Source: Firmicutes bacterium CAG:884 (lineage in GTDB: Bacteria; Bacillota_I; Bacilli_A; RF39; UBA660). From it: a DNA stretch of 29,317 nt. Both the position numbers and the translations under genes were made by a program. Below are positions 14,644 through 22,288 of the stretch, piece after piece. Position 1 is the first letter of the stretch; each line of letters opens with the position of its first letter. Under the pieces are notes generated by a model. That model was not told the DNA's origin. It searched no databases and was given only the letters and a program-made list of their open reading frames with translations. The DNA lies in contig HF993342.1 of the NCBI GenBank assembly GCA_000433875.1, positions 1 through 29,317 of the forward strand, given 5' to 3'.

Positions 14644-15291
14644 ATGAAATACGCAGAATATATTGATTATACTAATTTAAAAGCAAATGCTACAAAAGAA
14701 GACATAAAAAACTTATGTAATGAAGCAATGGAATATCATTTTGCATCAGTATGCGTAAACCCTTGCTATGTAGAATTAGCAAAAGAATTACTTGATGGCT
14801 CAACAGTAAACGTAGGAACTGTAATTGGTTTTCCTTTAGGCGCAAATACAATAAGAGTTAAAGAAATGGAAGCATTAATAGCAGTTGAAGATGGTGCTGA
14901 TGAAATTGATATGGTTATTAATATTGGAGCTGTTAAAAATGGCGATTATGAATATGTTAGAAATGAAATTGAAGACATAATGGCAGCAGTAGATGGCAAA
15001 ACATTAAAAGTAATCATTGAAACATGCTATTTAAATGAAGAAGAAATAGGTAAATTGACAGATATTTGTAATGAAACATATGTTAATTTTATAAAAACAT
15101 CAACAGGTTATGGAACAAGAGGCGTTAGCTTAGATGATATAGATATTATAAATAATCACAAAAATGATATTTTAGAAGTTAAAGCAAGCGGTGGTATAAG
15201 AAGTATTGAAATGATAGAAGCTCTAATAGATAAAGGAGTTGCTAGAATAGGAATAAGTAATATAGATTTTCTAAGAGGTGAAACAAAATGA
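14644..15291 (+). CDS. deoC: Deoxyribose-phosphate aldolase
   Basis: Cleaves 2-deoxyribose-5-phosphate to acetaldehyde and glyceraldehyde-3-phosphate in deoxynucleoside catabolism. The 215 residues match class I DeoC: Lys151 in FIKTSTGYG is the Schiff-base Lys, and Lys180 in VKASGGIR is the second active-site Lys. The ATG at 14644 has AAGGAGG upstream, and the T-box terminator ends about 18 bases before it. It overlaps tyrS (ATGA), so a deoxyribose catabolic enzyme is under tyrosyl-tRNA control, an unusual pairing. Confidence 0.95.
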   Translation: MKYAEYIDYTNLKANATKEDIKNLCNEAMEYHFASVCVNPCYVELAKELLDGSTVNVGTVIGFPLGANTIRVKEMEALIAVEDGADEIDMVINIGAVKNGDYEYVRNEIEDIMAAVDGKTLKVIIETCYLNEEEIGKLTDICNETYVNFIKTSTGYGTRGVSLDDIDIINNHKNDILEVKASGGIRSIEMIEALIDKGVARIGISNIDFLRGETK

Positions 15292-16520
15292 AATTATACG
15301 ATGAATTATTATGGAGAGGGCTAGTTAAAGACGTTTCTAGTGAAGAATTAAAAAATAAATTAAATAATGAAAAACTAACATTTTATTGGGGAACAGATCC
15401 AACAGCTCCTTCTTTACATTTGGGACATTATTCATCATTGGTTACTGCTAAAAGATTAGCGCAAGCAGGACATCATCCAATTTTATTAGTAGGTGGGGCA
15501 ACAGGATTAATTGGCGACCCAAGACCAAGCGGTGAGAGAGAAATTATTTCTCGTGAAACAGTCTTAAAAAATATTGAAGGTATAAAGAATCAAGTATCTA
15601 ATATTTTTAATGGAAAAGCTGAAATTGTTAACAACTATGATTGGATGAAAGATTTTAGTTTCCTAGATTTTTTAAGAGATGTAGGTAAATATATTAATGT
15701 TAATTATATGCTTAGTAAAGATATTATTAGTAGAAGATTAGAAACAGGTATTACATTTGCTGAATTTGCTTATACATTAATACAAGGATATGATTTCCTT
15801 CATCTTTATAGAGAAAAAAACTGCATCTTACAAGCAGAAGGATCAGACCAATGGGGTAATATTACTACTGGATTAGAATTAATTAAAAAAATCGAAAATA
15901 AAGAAGCATATGGTTTTACAATGCCTTTAGTTTTAGATAAATATGGTAATAAATTTGGTAAATCAGAAGGAAATGCCTTATGGCTTGATAAGAATTTAAC
16001 ATCTAGCTATGAGTTATATCAATACCTAGTTAATGTAGATGATTCTATGGTAATAAGTTACTTAAAAATATTTACATTTTTAACTAAAGAAGAAATAGAA
16101 GAATTAGAAAAATCAAATAATTTAGAACCTGAAAAAAGATTAGCTCATAAGGCATTAGCTCGTGAAATAATAACTGATTTGCACGGAAAAGAAGAATATG
16201 AAAAAGCTTTAAAATTAAGTGAAACATTATTCAGTGGAAAAGTTAATGATTTATCAAATGAAGAACTTGAACTTGTATTTAAAAATATGCCACATACAAC
16301 AAGTGAAAATAATTTAAATATTATTGATTTTCTAGTTAATACAGGCATATGTTCATCAAAAAGAGAAGCTAGAGAATTTGTTAGTAGTTCATCAATTACA
16401 ATTAATGAAGAAAAAATAAATGATGATTCTATTTTTGTTAATAAAGATATGGCAATTAACAATGATACATTAGTTGTAAGAAAAGGAAAGAAAAAATATT
16501 TTATTGTAAAATTAGTATAA
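15288..16520 (+). CDS. tyrS: Tyrosyl-tRNA synthetase
   Basis: Charges tRNA-Tyr. The 410 residues have the class I signatures HLGH (44-47, the HIGH motif) and KFGKS (the KMSKS equivalent), the substrate-site segment GSDQWGNITTG, and a C-terminal S4-like RNA-binding domain (~345-410). It is coupled to deoC by an ATGA overlap and is regulated by the Tyr T-box leader at the start of the transcript. Confidence 0.97.
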   Translation: MKLYDELLWRGLVKDVSSEELKNKLNNEKLTFYWGTDPTAPSLHLGHYSSLVTAKRLAQAGHHPILLVGGATGLIGDPRPSGEREIISRETVLKNIEGIKNQVSNIFNGKAEIVNNYDWMKDFSFLDFLRDVGKYINVNYMLSKDIISRRLETGITFAEFAYTLIQGYDFLHLYREKNCILQAEGSDQWGNITTGLELIKKIENKEAYGFTMPLVLDKYGNKFGKSEGNALWLDKNLTSSYELYQYLVNVDDSMVISYLKIFTFLTKEEIEELEKSNNLEPEKRLAHKALAREIITDLHGKEEYEKALKLSETLFSGKVNDLSNEELELVFKNMPHTTSENNLNIIDFLVNTGICSSKREAREFVSSSSITINEEKINDDSIFVNKDMAINNDTLVVRKGKKKYFIVKLV

Positions 16521-16549
16521 AATAACGATGCTTTTGCATCGCTATTTTT
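16521..16549 (+). terminator. Terminator of deoC-tyrS
   Basis: CGATGC-TTTT-GCATCG stem-loop (16526-16541) followed by TATTTTT, directly after the tyrS stop. Confidence 0.85.
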
Positions 16550-16599
16550 CATATTTACATAATAAAATTAATAATGTCAAACTTTTATTCAAAAAAGAC

Positions 16600-16628
16600 T
16601 TGCAAAACTATTAGAAAACTGATAAAAT
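16600..16628 (+). promoter_or_regulatory. tRNA-His promoter
   Basis: TTGCAA (16600-16605), 17-bp spacer ending in TGA, TAAAAT (16623-16628). It lies about 32 bases upstream of the tRNA. Confidence 0.65.
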
Positions 16629-16660
16629 ATGATATGTAATTCGCAAAGGATTATATGATA

Positions 16661-16736
16661 GCACGTATGGTGAAGCGGTTAACACGGCGGATTGTGGTTC
16701 CGTTATGCGTGGGTTCGAACCCCACTATGTGCTCCA
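16661..16736 (+). tRNA. tRNA-His (GTG anticodon), CCA encoded
   Basis: Perfect cloverleaf: acceptor GCACGTA/TATGTGC (one G-U pair), D stem GTG/CAC, anticodon stem GCGGA/TCCGT with loop TTGTGGT, T stem GTGGG/CCCAC with loop TTCGAAC, and encoded CCA. The discriminator position is T and the base before G1 is A, so the extra tRNA-His pair would be A-1:U73 instead of the near-universal G-1:C73. Confidence 0.95.
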
Positions 16737-16747
16737 TTAATGATTAA

Positions 16748-16779
16748 AAAGCCCTTATTTTATAAGGGCTTTATTTTTT
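16748..16779 (+). terminator. Terminator after tRNA-His
   Basis: AAAGCCCTTAT/ATAAGGGCTTT stem with a 3-base loop and a TTATTTTTT tail. The 160 bases from here to the next hairpin (16780-16941) show no gene or clear element. Confidence 0.9.
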
Positions 16780-16941
16780 ACTCTTAAAATTGCTCTGACT
16801 TTTTATTTCTTAAATATATTTTTTAGTAATTCCAATTATTTCATTTCTTACTTTATTTAATAAATTGTAGTAGAGTAGTTATTAATCTTCTTCTAATATG
16901 ATATTTTTTATTTTCGATTATTATTTTGTCATATGATAGTG

Positions 16942-16976
16942 AAAAAAAAAAGATTAGCTATTTTTTTAGCTAATCT
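16942..16976 (-). terminator. Terminator of the TraX-family gene
   Basis: Ten-bp perfect stem AGATTAGCTA/TAGCTAATCT (16951-16976). On the minus strand it is followed by a run of ten T (16942-16951). It is correctly placed downstream of the minus-strand gene. Confidence 0.85.
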
Positions 16977-16993
16977 CACTTATAAATTCCAGT

Positions 16994-17734
16994 TTACCTA
17001 AACAATAATGGTACATTTCCATATATTACTATTCTTAATATCCCAACAATAGCTAAATGTAAAGGATAATATAAATAAAAGAACCATTTCATCCATTTTA
17101 GTTTACCTTTTTCACCATTATAAACATTAAGTAACGGATATGCTAATAGAGTAGCTATTGTAATTAATCCATAAGTTTTACTTACAAATAAATATGAAAT
17201 AACTGCATAAATAAAAATCCAAAAACTCATACTTATAAATTGCTTTTTTAAACTACCCCTATTTGAATACATAAATAAAATTGCCATTACAGCTATAGAA
17301 CTCCAATCTGCTGGAAATGTTATAACATTTATTAAAATAATTAATATCCACTTCATCCACTCTCTTAAATTAGTTTTGTTTGCAATATAAAGAGCAACTA
17401 CTGCCCAAGCAAGAGACCACATAATACTTGTTTGATTAAAAATACTTCTGGAACTAAATGGTATATAATTTATACCAAAAGCAAAACAATATGCAAAATG
17501 CGATATAATAGCAAATATAAACAATCTCAAAATATATTTTCTAAGATTTTTAGTATAATAAAACCCCTCACAAATAAAGAAAAACATAATAGGTGCCGTT
17601 AATCTACCAATTATATGTAAGACATTTGAAATTACATTATTAGGCATTCCAGGGTAAATTAAATCAGCAATATGATCAATTGTCATTGCTATAATTGCAA
17701 TCAGTTTTAAATGGTTAGAATTTAGTTTTTTCAT
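16994..17734 (-). CDS. TraX-family integral membrane protein
   Basis: A 246-residue protein with about eight hydrophobic segments and the TraX family opening MKKLNSNHLKLIAIIAMTIDH, followed by GRLTAPIMFFFICEGFYYTKN. In F plasmid, TraX acetylates pilin; chromosomal TraX relatives in Bacillota are membrane acyltransferase-like proteins of unknown substrate. No conjugation genes lie nearby, so a plasmid-transfer role is not supported. AGGTGA precedes the ATG. The gene is monocistronic, with its own promoter and terminator. Confidence 0.82.
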   Translation of the reverse strand: MKKLNSNHLKLIAIIAMTIDHIADLIYPGMPNNVISNVLHIIGRLTAPIMFFFICEGFYYTKNLRKYILRLFIFAIISHFAYCFAFGINYIPFSSRSIFNQTSIMWSLAWAVVALYIANKTNLREWMKWILIILINVITFPADWSSIAVMAILFMYSNRGSLKKQFISMSFWIFIYAVISYLFVSKTYGLITIATLLAYPLLNVYNGEKGKLKWMKWFFYLYYPLHLAIVGILRIVIYGNVPLLFR

Positions 17735-17766
17735 AAAATCACCTTTTTATATTATTTCTATAAATA

Positions 17767-17775
17767 ATTATATCA
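17767..17775 (-). promoter_or_regulatory. Extended -10 promoter of the TraX-family gene
   Basis: Minus-strand TGATATAAT at 17775-17767, about 35 bases before the start codon; the -35 area (17790-17795) is weak. Confidence 0.6.
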
Positions 17776-17842
17776 TATATCTTAATTTATTTTATATAAA
17801 AATATCATCATATTAACCATTTATATAACATTTAATCATATA

Positions 17843-17871
17843 TTTACATTAAATATAATTTAATATATAAT
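17843..17871 (+). promoter_or_regulatory. Promoter of the PspC-YwaF operon
   Basis: TTTACA (17843-17848), 17-bp spacer, TATAAT (17866-17871), 22 bases before the ATG. Confidence 0.7.
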
Positions 17872-17892
17872 ATAAATGAAAGAAGGAATAAA

Positions 17893-18078
17893 ATGGAAAA
17901 AAGGATTTATAGATCAAAAAAAGAAAAAATGATAGCCGGAGTATGTGGTGGACTAGCAGAATACTTTAATATTGATCCAACACTAGTAAGATTAGGATGG
18001 ATTATATTTGCCCTAACATTTGGAACAGGTATACTAGCATATATAATATGTGCCTTTGTAATTCCTGAAGAAAAGTAG
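17893..18078 (+). CDS. PspC-domain membrane protein
   Basis: A 61-residue minimal PspC protein: cytosolic KRIYRSKKEKMIAGVCGGLAEYF, then DPTLVRLGWIIFAL and a hydrophobic membrane segment. PspC domains take part in envelope-stress sensing in Proteobacteria; stand-alone short forms in Bacillota are mostly uncharacterised. AGAAGGAA precedes the ATG. The YwaF-like gene follows after 7 bases, so both are probably one transcript. Confidence 0.9.
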   Translation: MEKRIYRSKKEKMIAGVCGGLAEYFNIDPTLVRLGWIIFALTFGTGILAYIICAFVIPEEK

Positions 18079-18085
18079 GTTAGTT

Positions 18086-18859
18086 ATGCAGTATCTAGAA
18101 AAAGTATTATCATTCTTACAATCATTTAAAATGATAAAACCAACAAATTATGGATGGTTTCATATATTATGTTTAATAATAACAATATTAATAACTATAG
18201 TATTAATATATAAGAAACCAAATAAAAAGAAAACAATGCTAGTAATATCAATAATAATGATACTATTTGAAACATATAAACAATTATCATTTTCATTTGA
18301 TAATGGAATATGGAATTATCAGTGGTATGGATTCCCGTTTCAATTTTGCGCCACACCAATGTATGTTGCCTTAGTTGCAGGATTAACAAAAAACAAAAAA
18401 ATTGAAGAATACTGTTACTCATTCCTAGCAACATTCGGTTTAATAGCCGGTGTATCAGTAATGTTATACCCTAATACCGTCTTTGTAAAAGAAGTATTAA
18501 TAAACATTCAAACTATGCAGCACCACGGTTTTATGGTTGTAATGGGCGCATATATTTTAGCAACCCATTCAGTAAATAGAAAATATAAAGAAGTAATAAA
18601 AGAAGGTTTTTCAGTATTTCTAATATTAGTCACACTAGCCTTAACTCTAGATATTATAACATATTATCTAAATATTGATGGCGGATTAGAAATGTTCTTT
18701 ATATCACCATTCCATACATCAGAATTACCAGTATTTAATATAATATATGAAAAAGTACCATATATAATATTTTTATTAATTTATCTATTTGCCTTTTTCT
18801 TAGGTGGTAGTATTATATATGGCCTTGCAAAATTAATAAAAAAGTTAGAAAGAAAGTAA
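18086..18859 (+). CDS. YwaF/TMEM164-like integral membrane protein
   Basis: A 257-residue protein with six or seven hydrophobic segments, matching the YwaF (TIGR02206) / TMEM164 family. The family-typical features are the early YGWFHILC, the region NYQWYGFPFQFCATPMYVAL with polar residues inside the membrane, and MQHHGFMVVMGAYI. The bacterial function is unknown; a relation to acyl-transfer chemistry is suggested only by the eukaryotic TMEM164. It is co-transcribed with PspC and followed by a weak hairpin. Confidence 0.8.
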   Translation: MQYLEKVLSFLQSFKMIKPTNYGWFHILCLIITILITIVLIYKKPNKKKTMLVISIIMILFETYKQLSFSFDNGIWNYQWYGFPFQFCATPMYVALVAGLTKNKKIEEYCYSFLATFGLIAGVSVMLYPNTVFVKEVLINIQTMQHHGFMVVMGAYILATHSVNRKYKEVIKEGFSVFLILVTLALTLDIITYYLNIDGGLEMFFISPFHTSELPVFNIIYEKVPYIIFLLIYLFAFFLGGSIIYGLAKLIKKLERK

Positions 18860-18870
18860 TCTTTCTTTTT
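18849..18870 (+). terminator. Possible weak terminator after the YwaF-like gene
   Basis: AAAGAAAG-TAAT-CTTTCTTT stem overlapping the stop codon, with a short T tail. All pairs are A-T rich, so it is likely leaky. Confidence 0.5.
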
Positions 18871-18887
18871 ATGCTAAGGAGAAAACT

Positions 18888-19373
18888 ATGGAAAAAAGAG
18901 ACTTATATGATGGAAACAAAAAACTAACAGGACTATCTATATATAAAGATGAAGAAATACCAAAAAATAATTATATATTAATAGTAGTTCTAATAAGTCA
19001 AAATGAAGAAAATAAATTTTTAATTCAAAAAAGAAGTAAAATTAAAGATGGACTATGGGCATTTACAGGCGGCCACCCTAAATCAGGCGAAAGCAGTTTG
19101 GAAGGAATATATACCGAAGTAAAAGAAGAATTAGGAATAATTATAAATAAGCCCATTTTATTTAAAGAAGCAAAAGGATCAAATACTTTTTGCGATCTGT
19201 ATTATTTAAAACAAAATATCGATTTAAATCAAATAAAATTAGAAGATGGCGAAGTAGAAGAAGTAAAATATGCAAGTACAGAAGAAATAGAAGAACTATA
19301 TAAACAAAGCCAATTTAAAAAAGGTCACTATAAAATGTTCAAAGATTGTTTAGAATATTTAAAAACAAAATAA
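18888..19373 (+). CDS. Nudix hydrolase (Idi-like arrangement)
   Basis: A 161-residue Nudix-domain protein. The N-terminus DLYDGNKKLTG and the FTGGHPKSGES segment resemble the Nudix group related to isopentenyl-diphosphate isomerase. The Nudix box follows G-x5-E-x7-TE-V-K-EE-L-G-I: the usual Arg of RE is Thr, while the three metal-binding Glu residues remain, so hydrolysis is plausible. AAGGAG precedes the ATG. The substrate cannot be inferred from the neighbours. Confidence 0.85.
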   Translation: MEKRDLYDGNKKLTGLSIYKDEEIPKNNYILIVVLISQNEENKFLIQKRSKIKDGLWAFTGGHPKSGESSLEGIYTEVKEELGIIINKPILFKEAKGSNTFCDLYYLKQNIDLNQIKLEDGEVEEVKYASTEEIEELYKQSQFKKGHYKMFKDCLEYLKTK

Positions 19374-19399
19374 GTTGTCATTTCATTTACAAAAAGAAC

Positions 19400-19428
19400 T
19401 TGACAACATATAAACAATAATATATATT
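19400..19428 (+). promoter_or_regulatory. Promoter of the guanylyltransferase operon
   Basis: TTGACA (19400-19405), 17-bp spacer, TATATT (19423-19428). The -35 lies in the right arm of an inverted repeat GTTGTCA (19374-19380) / TGACAAC (19401-19407), a possible operator. Confidence 0.7.
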
Positions 19429-19452
19429 GAGATAAAGAAAAAGAGGTTAGAA

Positions 19453-20442
19453 ATGGAAAAAATTGCCCTTATAATAGCAGGAGGAATAGGATCACGCCTT
19501 TGGCCGATAAGCACCAAAACAAAATCAAAACAATTTATAAACTTATATAATAATGAAACCCTAATCCAAAATACAATTAAAAGAATAAATAAAGTATTTA
19601 GCTATGAAAACATATATGTAGTAGGTAGCATTAATCAAAAAGAGGAACTATATAAAAATCTAAAAAATATAGATAAAAAAAATATTTTATTAGAACCCAA
19701 ACTAAATAAAACCGCCTGTGCGATTTACTATGGACTATCAAAGATTTCTAAAAAACACAAAGAAGCCATAGTCGGCATATTTCCATCTGATCACTATATC
19801 GGAAATATAAATGAATTAACAAAAACATTAAATAATATTATAAAAGAAAAAGATGATAAAATAACAATACTAGGAATAAAACCAACTAAACCCGATCCCA
19901 AATTCGGTTATCTAGTTCCAAATAAAAAAGGAAATGAATTAAGCACATTCATTGAAAAACCAAATGTTCATATCGCGAAGAAACTAATAAGAAAAAATGC
20001 CCTATGGAGTATTGGTATATATGTAGGAAACATTAATTCATATAAAAAACTATATCAAAAATACTTGAATAATATTTATGAAGAATTTGAAAAAAATAAA
20101 AAAATAGATTCAATATATAATAATATCGAAGGAGTATCCTTTGAAAAAGAAATAATTGAAAAACATCCTGAATATTTTAAACCATATCAAAGTAATTTAG
20201 AATGGATGGATGTCGGCTCATTTGAAGGATTAGACAAAATAATAGCAAAAGAAAAAAATAACAATAATTTAAATGAAAATAACACATATCTAAAATCATC
20301 AAACTGTACACTAATAAGTACAGAAGGTAAAAAAATATATGCCATAGGCATAAGTGATTTAATGATGATTGAAAATGAGGATACAATATTAATTGTTAAA
20401 AAAAATATGTATAATAACATAAATAAATTAAAGGAGGAATAA
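19453..20442 (+). CDS. manC: Mannose-1-phosphate guanylyltransferase
   Basis: Makes GDP-mannose from mannose-1-phosphate and GTP for glycans. The 329 residues show the nucleotidyltransferase start GGIGSRLWPIS, then LEPKLNKTACAIYYGL, GIFPSDHYI, FIEKP and EWMDVGSFEGL, all matching the ManC/GMP pyrophosphorylase pattern. The cupin phosphomannose-isomerase domain of bifunctional ManC is absent. The DIP1984 gene starts one base after the stop. No other GDP-mannose or polysaccharide genes are visible here, so the end product is open. Confidence 0.88.
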   Translation: MEKIALIIAGGIGSRLWPISTKTKSKQFINLYNNETLIQNTIKRINKVFSYENIYVVGSINQKEELYKNLKNIDKKNILLEPKLNKTACAIYYGLSKISKKHKEAIVGIFPSDHYIGNINELTKTLNNIIKEKDDKITILGIKPTKPDPKFGYLVPNKKGNELSTFIEKPNVHIAKKLIRKNALWSIGIYVGNINSYKKLYQKYLNNIYEEFEKNKKIDSIYNNIEGVSFEKEIIEKHPEYFKPYQSNLEWMDVGSFEGLDKIIAKEKNNNNLNENNTYLKSSNCTLISTEGKKIYAIGISDLMMIENEDTILIVKKNMYNNINKLKEE

Positions 20443-20443
20443 A

Positions 20444-20902
20444 ATGAAACTTGCAGTTGCATTACAAGAAAGAAATGATTTAAATCAAAAAATCGCTCAA
20501 TTAAAATATCGCTTAGAATTAAATGCTGTTGTTCAAGAAGGTGAAAAAACAGCTGAAAATCCCGAAGAATTATTGGAAGAACTAAACAAATGCTATAAAA
20601 AATTAGAAGTATTAATTGCACGCATTAATAAAACAAATTGTACACATCAAACAAGTTATGATAACTTAACAATAACAGAATTAATCGCAAAAAAAGATGT
20701 CCTTACATCAAAAATCAATAGCTATCAATCAATCGTAAATACAGCAAGTAATCTTGTTGGCCGTGTATCAAGAAGTGAAATTAAAGTACTAAGTAATGTA
20801 GATGTAAAAAAAATACAAAAAGAAATAGACAAAATGTCTAAAGAATTAAGAATTGTTTCGAATACAATTGAAGAAGCCAATTGGAATATTGAAATAATCT
20901 AA
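20444..20902 (+). CDS. DIP1984-family coiled-coil protein
   Basis: A 152-residue, largely helical protein matching the DIP1984 family of unknown function by its start MKLAVALQERNDLNQKIAQLK, the middle IARINKTN and the end IEEANWNIE. Long charged helices suggest a coiled coil; there is no signal peptide or membrane segment. AAGGAGGA, which overlaps the manC stop region, serves as its ribosome binding site. Confidence 0.85.
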   Translation: MKLAVALQERNDLNQKIAQLKYRLELNAVVQEGEKTAENPEELLEELNKCYKKLEVLIARINKTNCTHQTSYDNLTITELIAKKDVLTSKINSYQSIVNTASNLVGRVSRSEIKVLSNVDVKKIQKEIDKMSKELRIVSNTIEEANWNIEII

Positions 20903-21060
20903 AAATGTTGTTAGTTTTATAGGGTGAATGTGATCTCTCTGCCTGAGAATGAGGCAAAAAAGTACATGCTTGACTTAGAAGCAAAGTCTAATTACTCACA
21001 AATTATGCTTAAATAAATCACAAAAGTACATTTAAAACGCATAATTCATTACCAAACATT
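20903..21060 (+). ncRNA. Candidate structured RNA or leader of unknown class
   Basis: Non-coding stretch between the DIP1984 and Nudix genes. Possible outer pairing is TTTTATAG (20915-20922) with CTATAAAA (21063-21070); inner pairings are GTGAT (~20930) with ATCAC (~21018) and GCCT/AGGC (20941-20955). TGCTT/AAGCA and GACTT/AAGTC (20968-20988) overlap and exclude each other. AAAAGTACAT occurs at about 20958 and 21022. It is slightly richer in G+C than nearby intergenic DNA. No hallmark of SRP, RNase P, tmRNA or a known riboswitch was recognised. Confidence 0.35.
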
Positions 21061-21093
21061 AACTATAAAATGAGGGAGAGGAAAGGGGAAAGC

Positions 21094-21116
21094 AAAGGAG
21101 CAGGTTATGCTCCTTT
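21094..21116 (+). promoter_or_regulatory. 9-bp perfect hairpin before the Nudix gene
   Basis: AAAGGAGCA-GGTTA-TGCTCCTTT just upstream of the ribosome binding site, without a T-run. It contains its own AAGGAG in the left arm. It could be the 3' end of the putative RNA upstream or a translational control hairpin. Confidence 0.5.
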
Positions 21117-21135
21117 GAACATATTAAGGAGAAGT

Positions 21136-21534
21136 ATGAATAAAGCAGGATGTATATTAATAAATAAAGAATTAAAAAAAATTGGTCTAGTTTACCGAAA
21201 GAAATTAAATGATTATTCATTTCCTAAAGGTCATTTAGAAGAAAATGAAACATTATCAGAGTGCGCAGTTAGGGAAACTACCGAAGAAACAGGAAGAGAT
21301 TGTAAACTAATTTCAGATAAAGAAATAGGTGTAATAGAATATACAAATTATGAAGGACAAATAAAAACATATATGTTTCTCGCTCTTGATAAAGGTAAAA
21401 CAAATAAAAAAATAGCTGAAAAAGACAAAGAAGAATTAGTTTGGGTTAATTATAATGAAGTTGAATCTAAATTATCATATCAAAACCTTAAAGATTTTTG
21501 GAATAAAGTAAAAGAAAAAGTAGAAAAAATATAA
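21136..21534 (+). CDS. Nudix hydrolase (Ap6A-hydrolase-like group)
   Basis: A 132-residue Nudix protein with a complete box: GHLEENETLSECAVRETTEE followed by TG fits G-x5-E-x7-RE-U-x-EE-x-G. The lead-in SFPKGHLE is common in diadenosine polyphosphate hydrolase-like members; the substrate is not proven. The ATG at 21136 is chosen because AAGGAGAAG lies just before it and the protein then begins with the domain (MNKAGCILINKE); the longer frame from 21070 runs through the hairpin and lacks a good ribosome binding site. Confidence 0.88.
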   Translation: MNKAGCILINKELKKIGLVYRKKLNDYSFPKGHLEENETLSECAVRETTEETGRDCKLISDKEIGVIEYTNYEGQIKTYMFLALDKGKTNKKIAEKDKEELVWVNYNEVESKLSYQNLKDFWNKVKEKVEKI

Positions 21535-21573
21535 AAATAAGTGTACAATAAAAAACACTTAAGGGGGAATATA

Positions 21574-22278
21574 ATGAATAAAGTAACAATTATAGCAGGA
21601 CCTTGTGCAGTTGAATCAGAAGAACAAATCATAAGAATTGCTAAAAAACTAAAAGAATTAAATGTCGACTACCTAAGAGGTGGAGCCTTTAAACCAAGAA
21701 CTAGTCCAGATAGTTTTCAAGGATTAGGGGATAAAGGAATCGAATATTTATTAAAAGCTAAAGAAATAACAGGCTTAAAAATAGTAACAGAACTAATGAG
21801 TATTGAACAAGTAAGAAAATACGCTGATAAAATAGATATAATTCAAGTAGGAAGTAGAAATATGTATAACTATGAACTACTAAAAGAATTAGGAAAATAT
21901 AAAACGAAAGTCCTATTAAAAAGAGGACTATCAGCAACTTACAATGAATGGATAAATGCTGCAAAATATATAAATAATGGAAATGTAATATTATGCGAAC
22001 GAGGAATAAGAAGTTTCGATAATTCAACAAGAAATGTCTTAGACATTCAAGCAATACCATATATAAAAGAAAATACAAATTATCAAATATTTGTTGACCC
22101 CAGTCACGCATCAGGTAAAAGTTATATGATAAAACCAGACTCATTAGCATCTGTCGCCGCCGGATGCGATGGCCTAATAATAGAAGTTCACGATCGTAAA
22201 GAAGAATCAGTATGCGATAAAGAACAAGCAATTAATATAGAAGAATTAAAAGAAATATTAGATTTAATTAATAATTAA
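21574..22278 (+). CDS. aroF: 3-deoxy-7-phosphoheptulonate (DAHP) synthase, short type I-beta
   Basis: Condenses phosphoenolpyruvate and erythrose-4-phosphate, the entry to the shikimate pathway. The 234 residues contain GPCAVES (9-15), GGAFKPRTSP (36-45) with SFQGLG, and FVDPSHASGKS, characteristic of the KDO8P-synthase-like I-beta DAHP synthases. There is no ACT, chorismate-mutase or ferredoxin-like extra domain, so feedback control through such domains is absent. The ATG at 21574 has AAGGGGGAA upstream. No other aro genes are in the window. Confidence 0.92.
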   Translation: MNKVTIIAGPCAVESEEQIIRIAKKLKELNVDYLRGGAFKPRTSPDSFQGLGDKGIEYLLKAKEITGLKIVTELMSIEQVRKYADKIDIIQVGSRNMYNYELLKELGKYKTKVLLKRGLSATYNEWINAAKYINNGNVILCERGIRSFDNSTRNVLDIQAIPYIKENTNYQIFVDPSHASGKSYMIKPDSLASVAAGCDGLIIEVHDRKEESVCDKEQAINIEELKEILDLINN

Positions 22279-22288
22279 CGGAGAAAGT

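Noticed and set aside
16780..16941. Possible small gene between tRNA-His and the TraX terminator
   Set aside because: No open frame with a ribosome binding site and no clear hairpin in this 160-base stretch.
16994..17734. Part of a conjugative element because of TraX
   Set aside because: No relaxase, type IV secretion, integrase or attachment site nearby; chromosomal TraX-family genes are common in Bacillota.
20903..21135. SRP RNA, RNase P RNA, tmRNA, TPP or other known riboswitch
   Set aside because: Fragments such as CTGAGA and GAGGAAAG occur, but the second conserved motifs of each class are missing.
21758..22231. Long minus-strand ORF opposite aroF
   Set aside because: Leu-rich antisense of a firm DAHP synthase gene without start signals.
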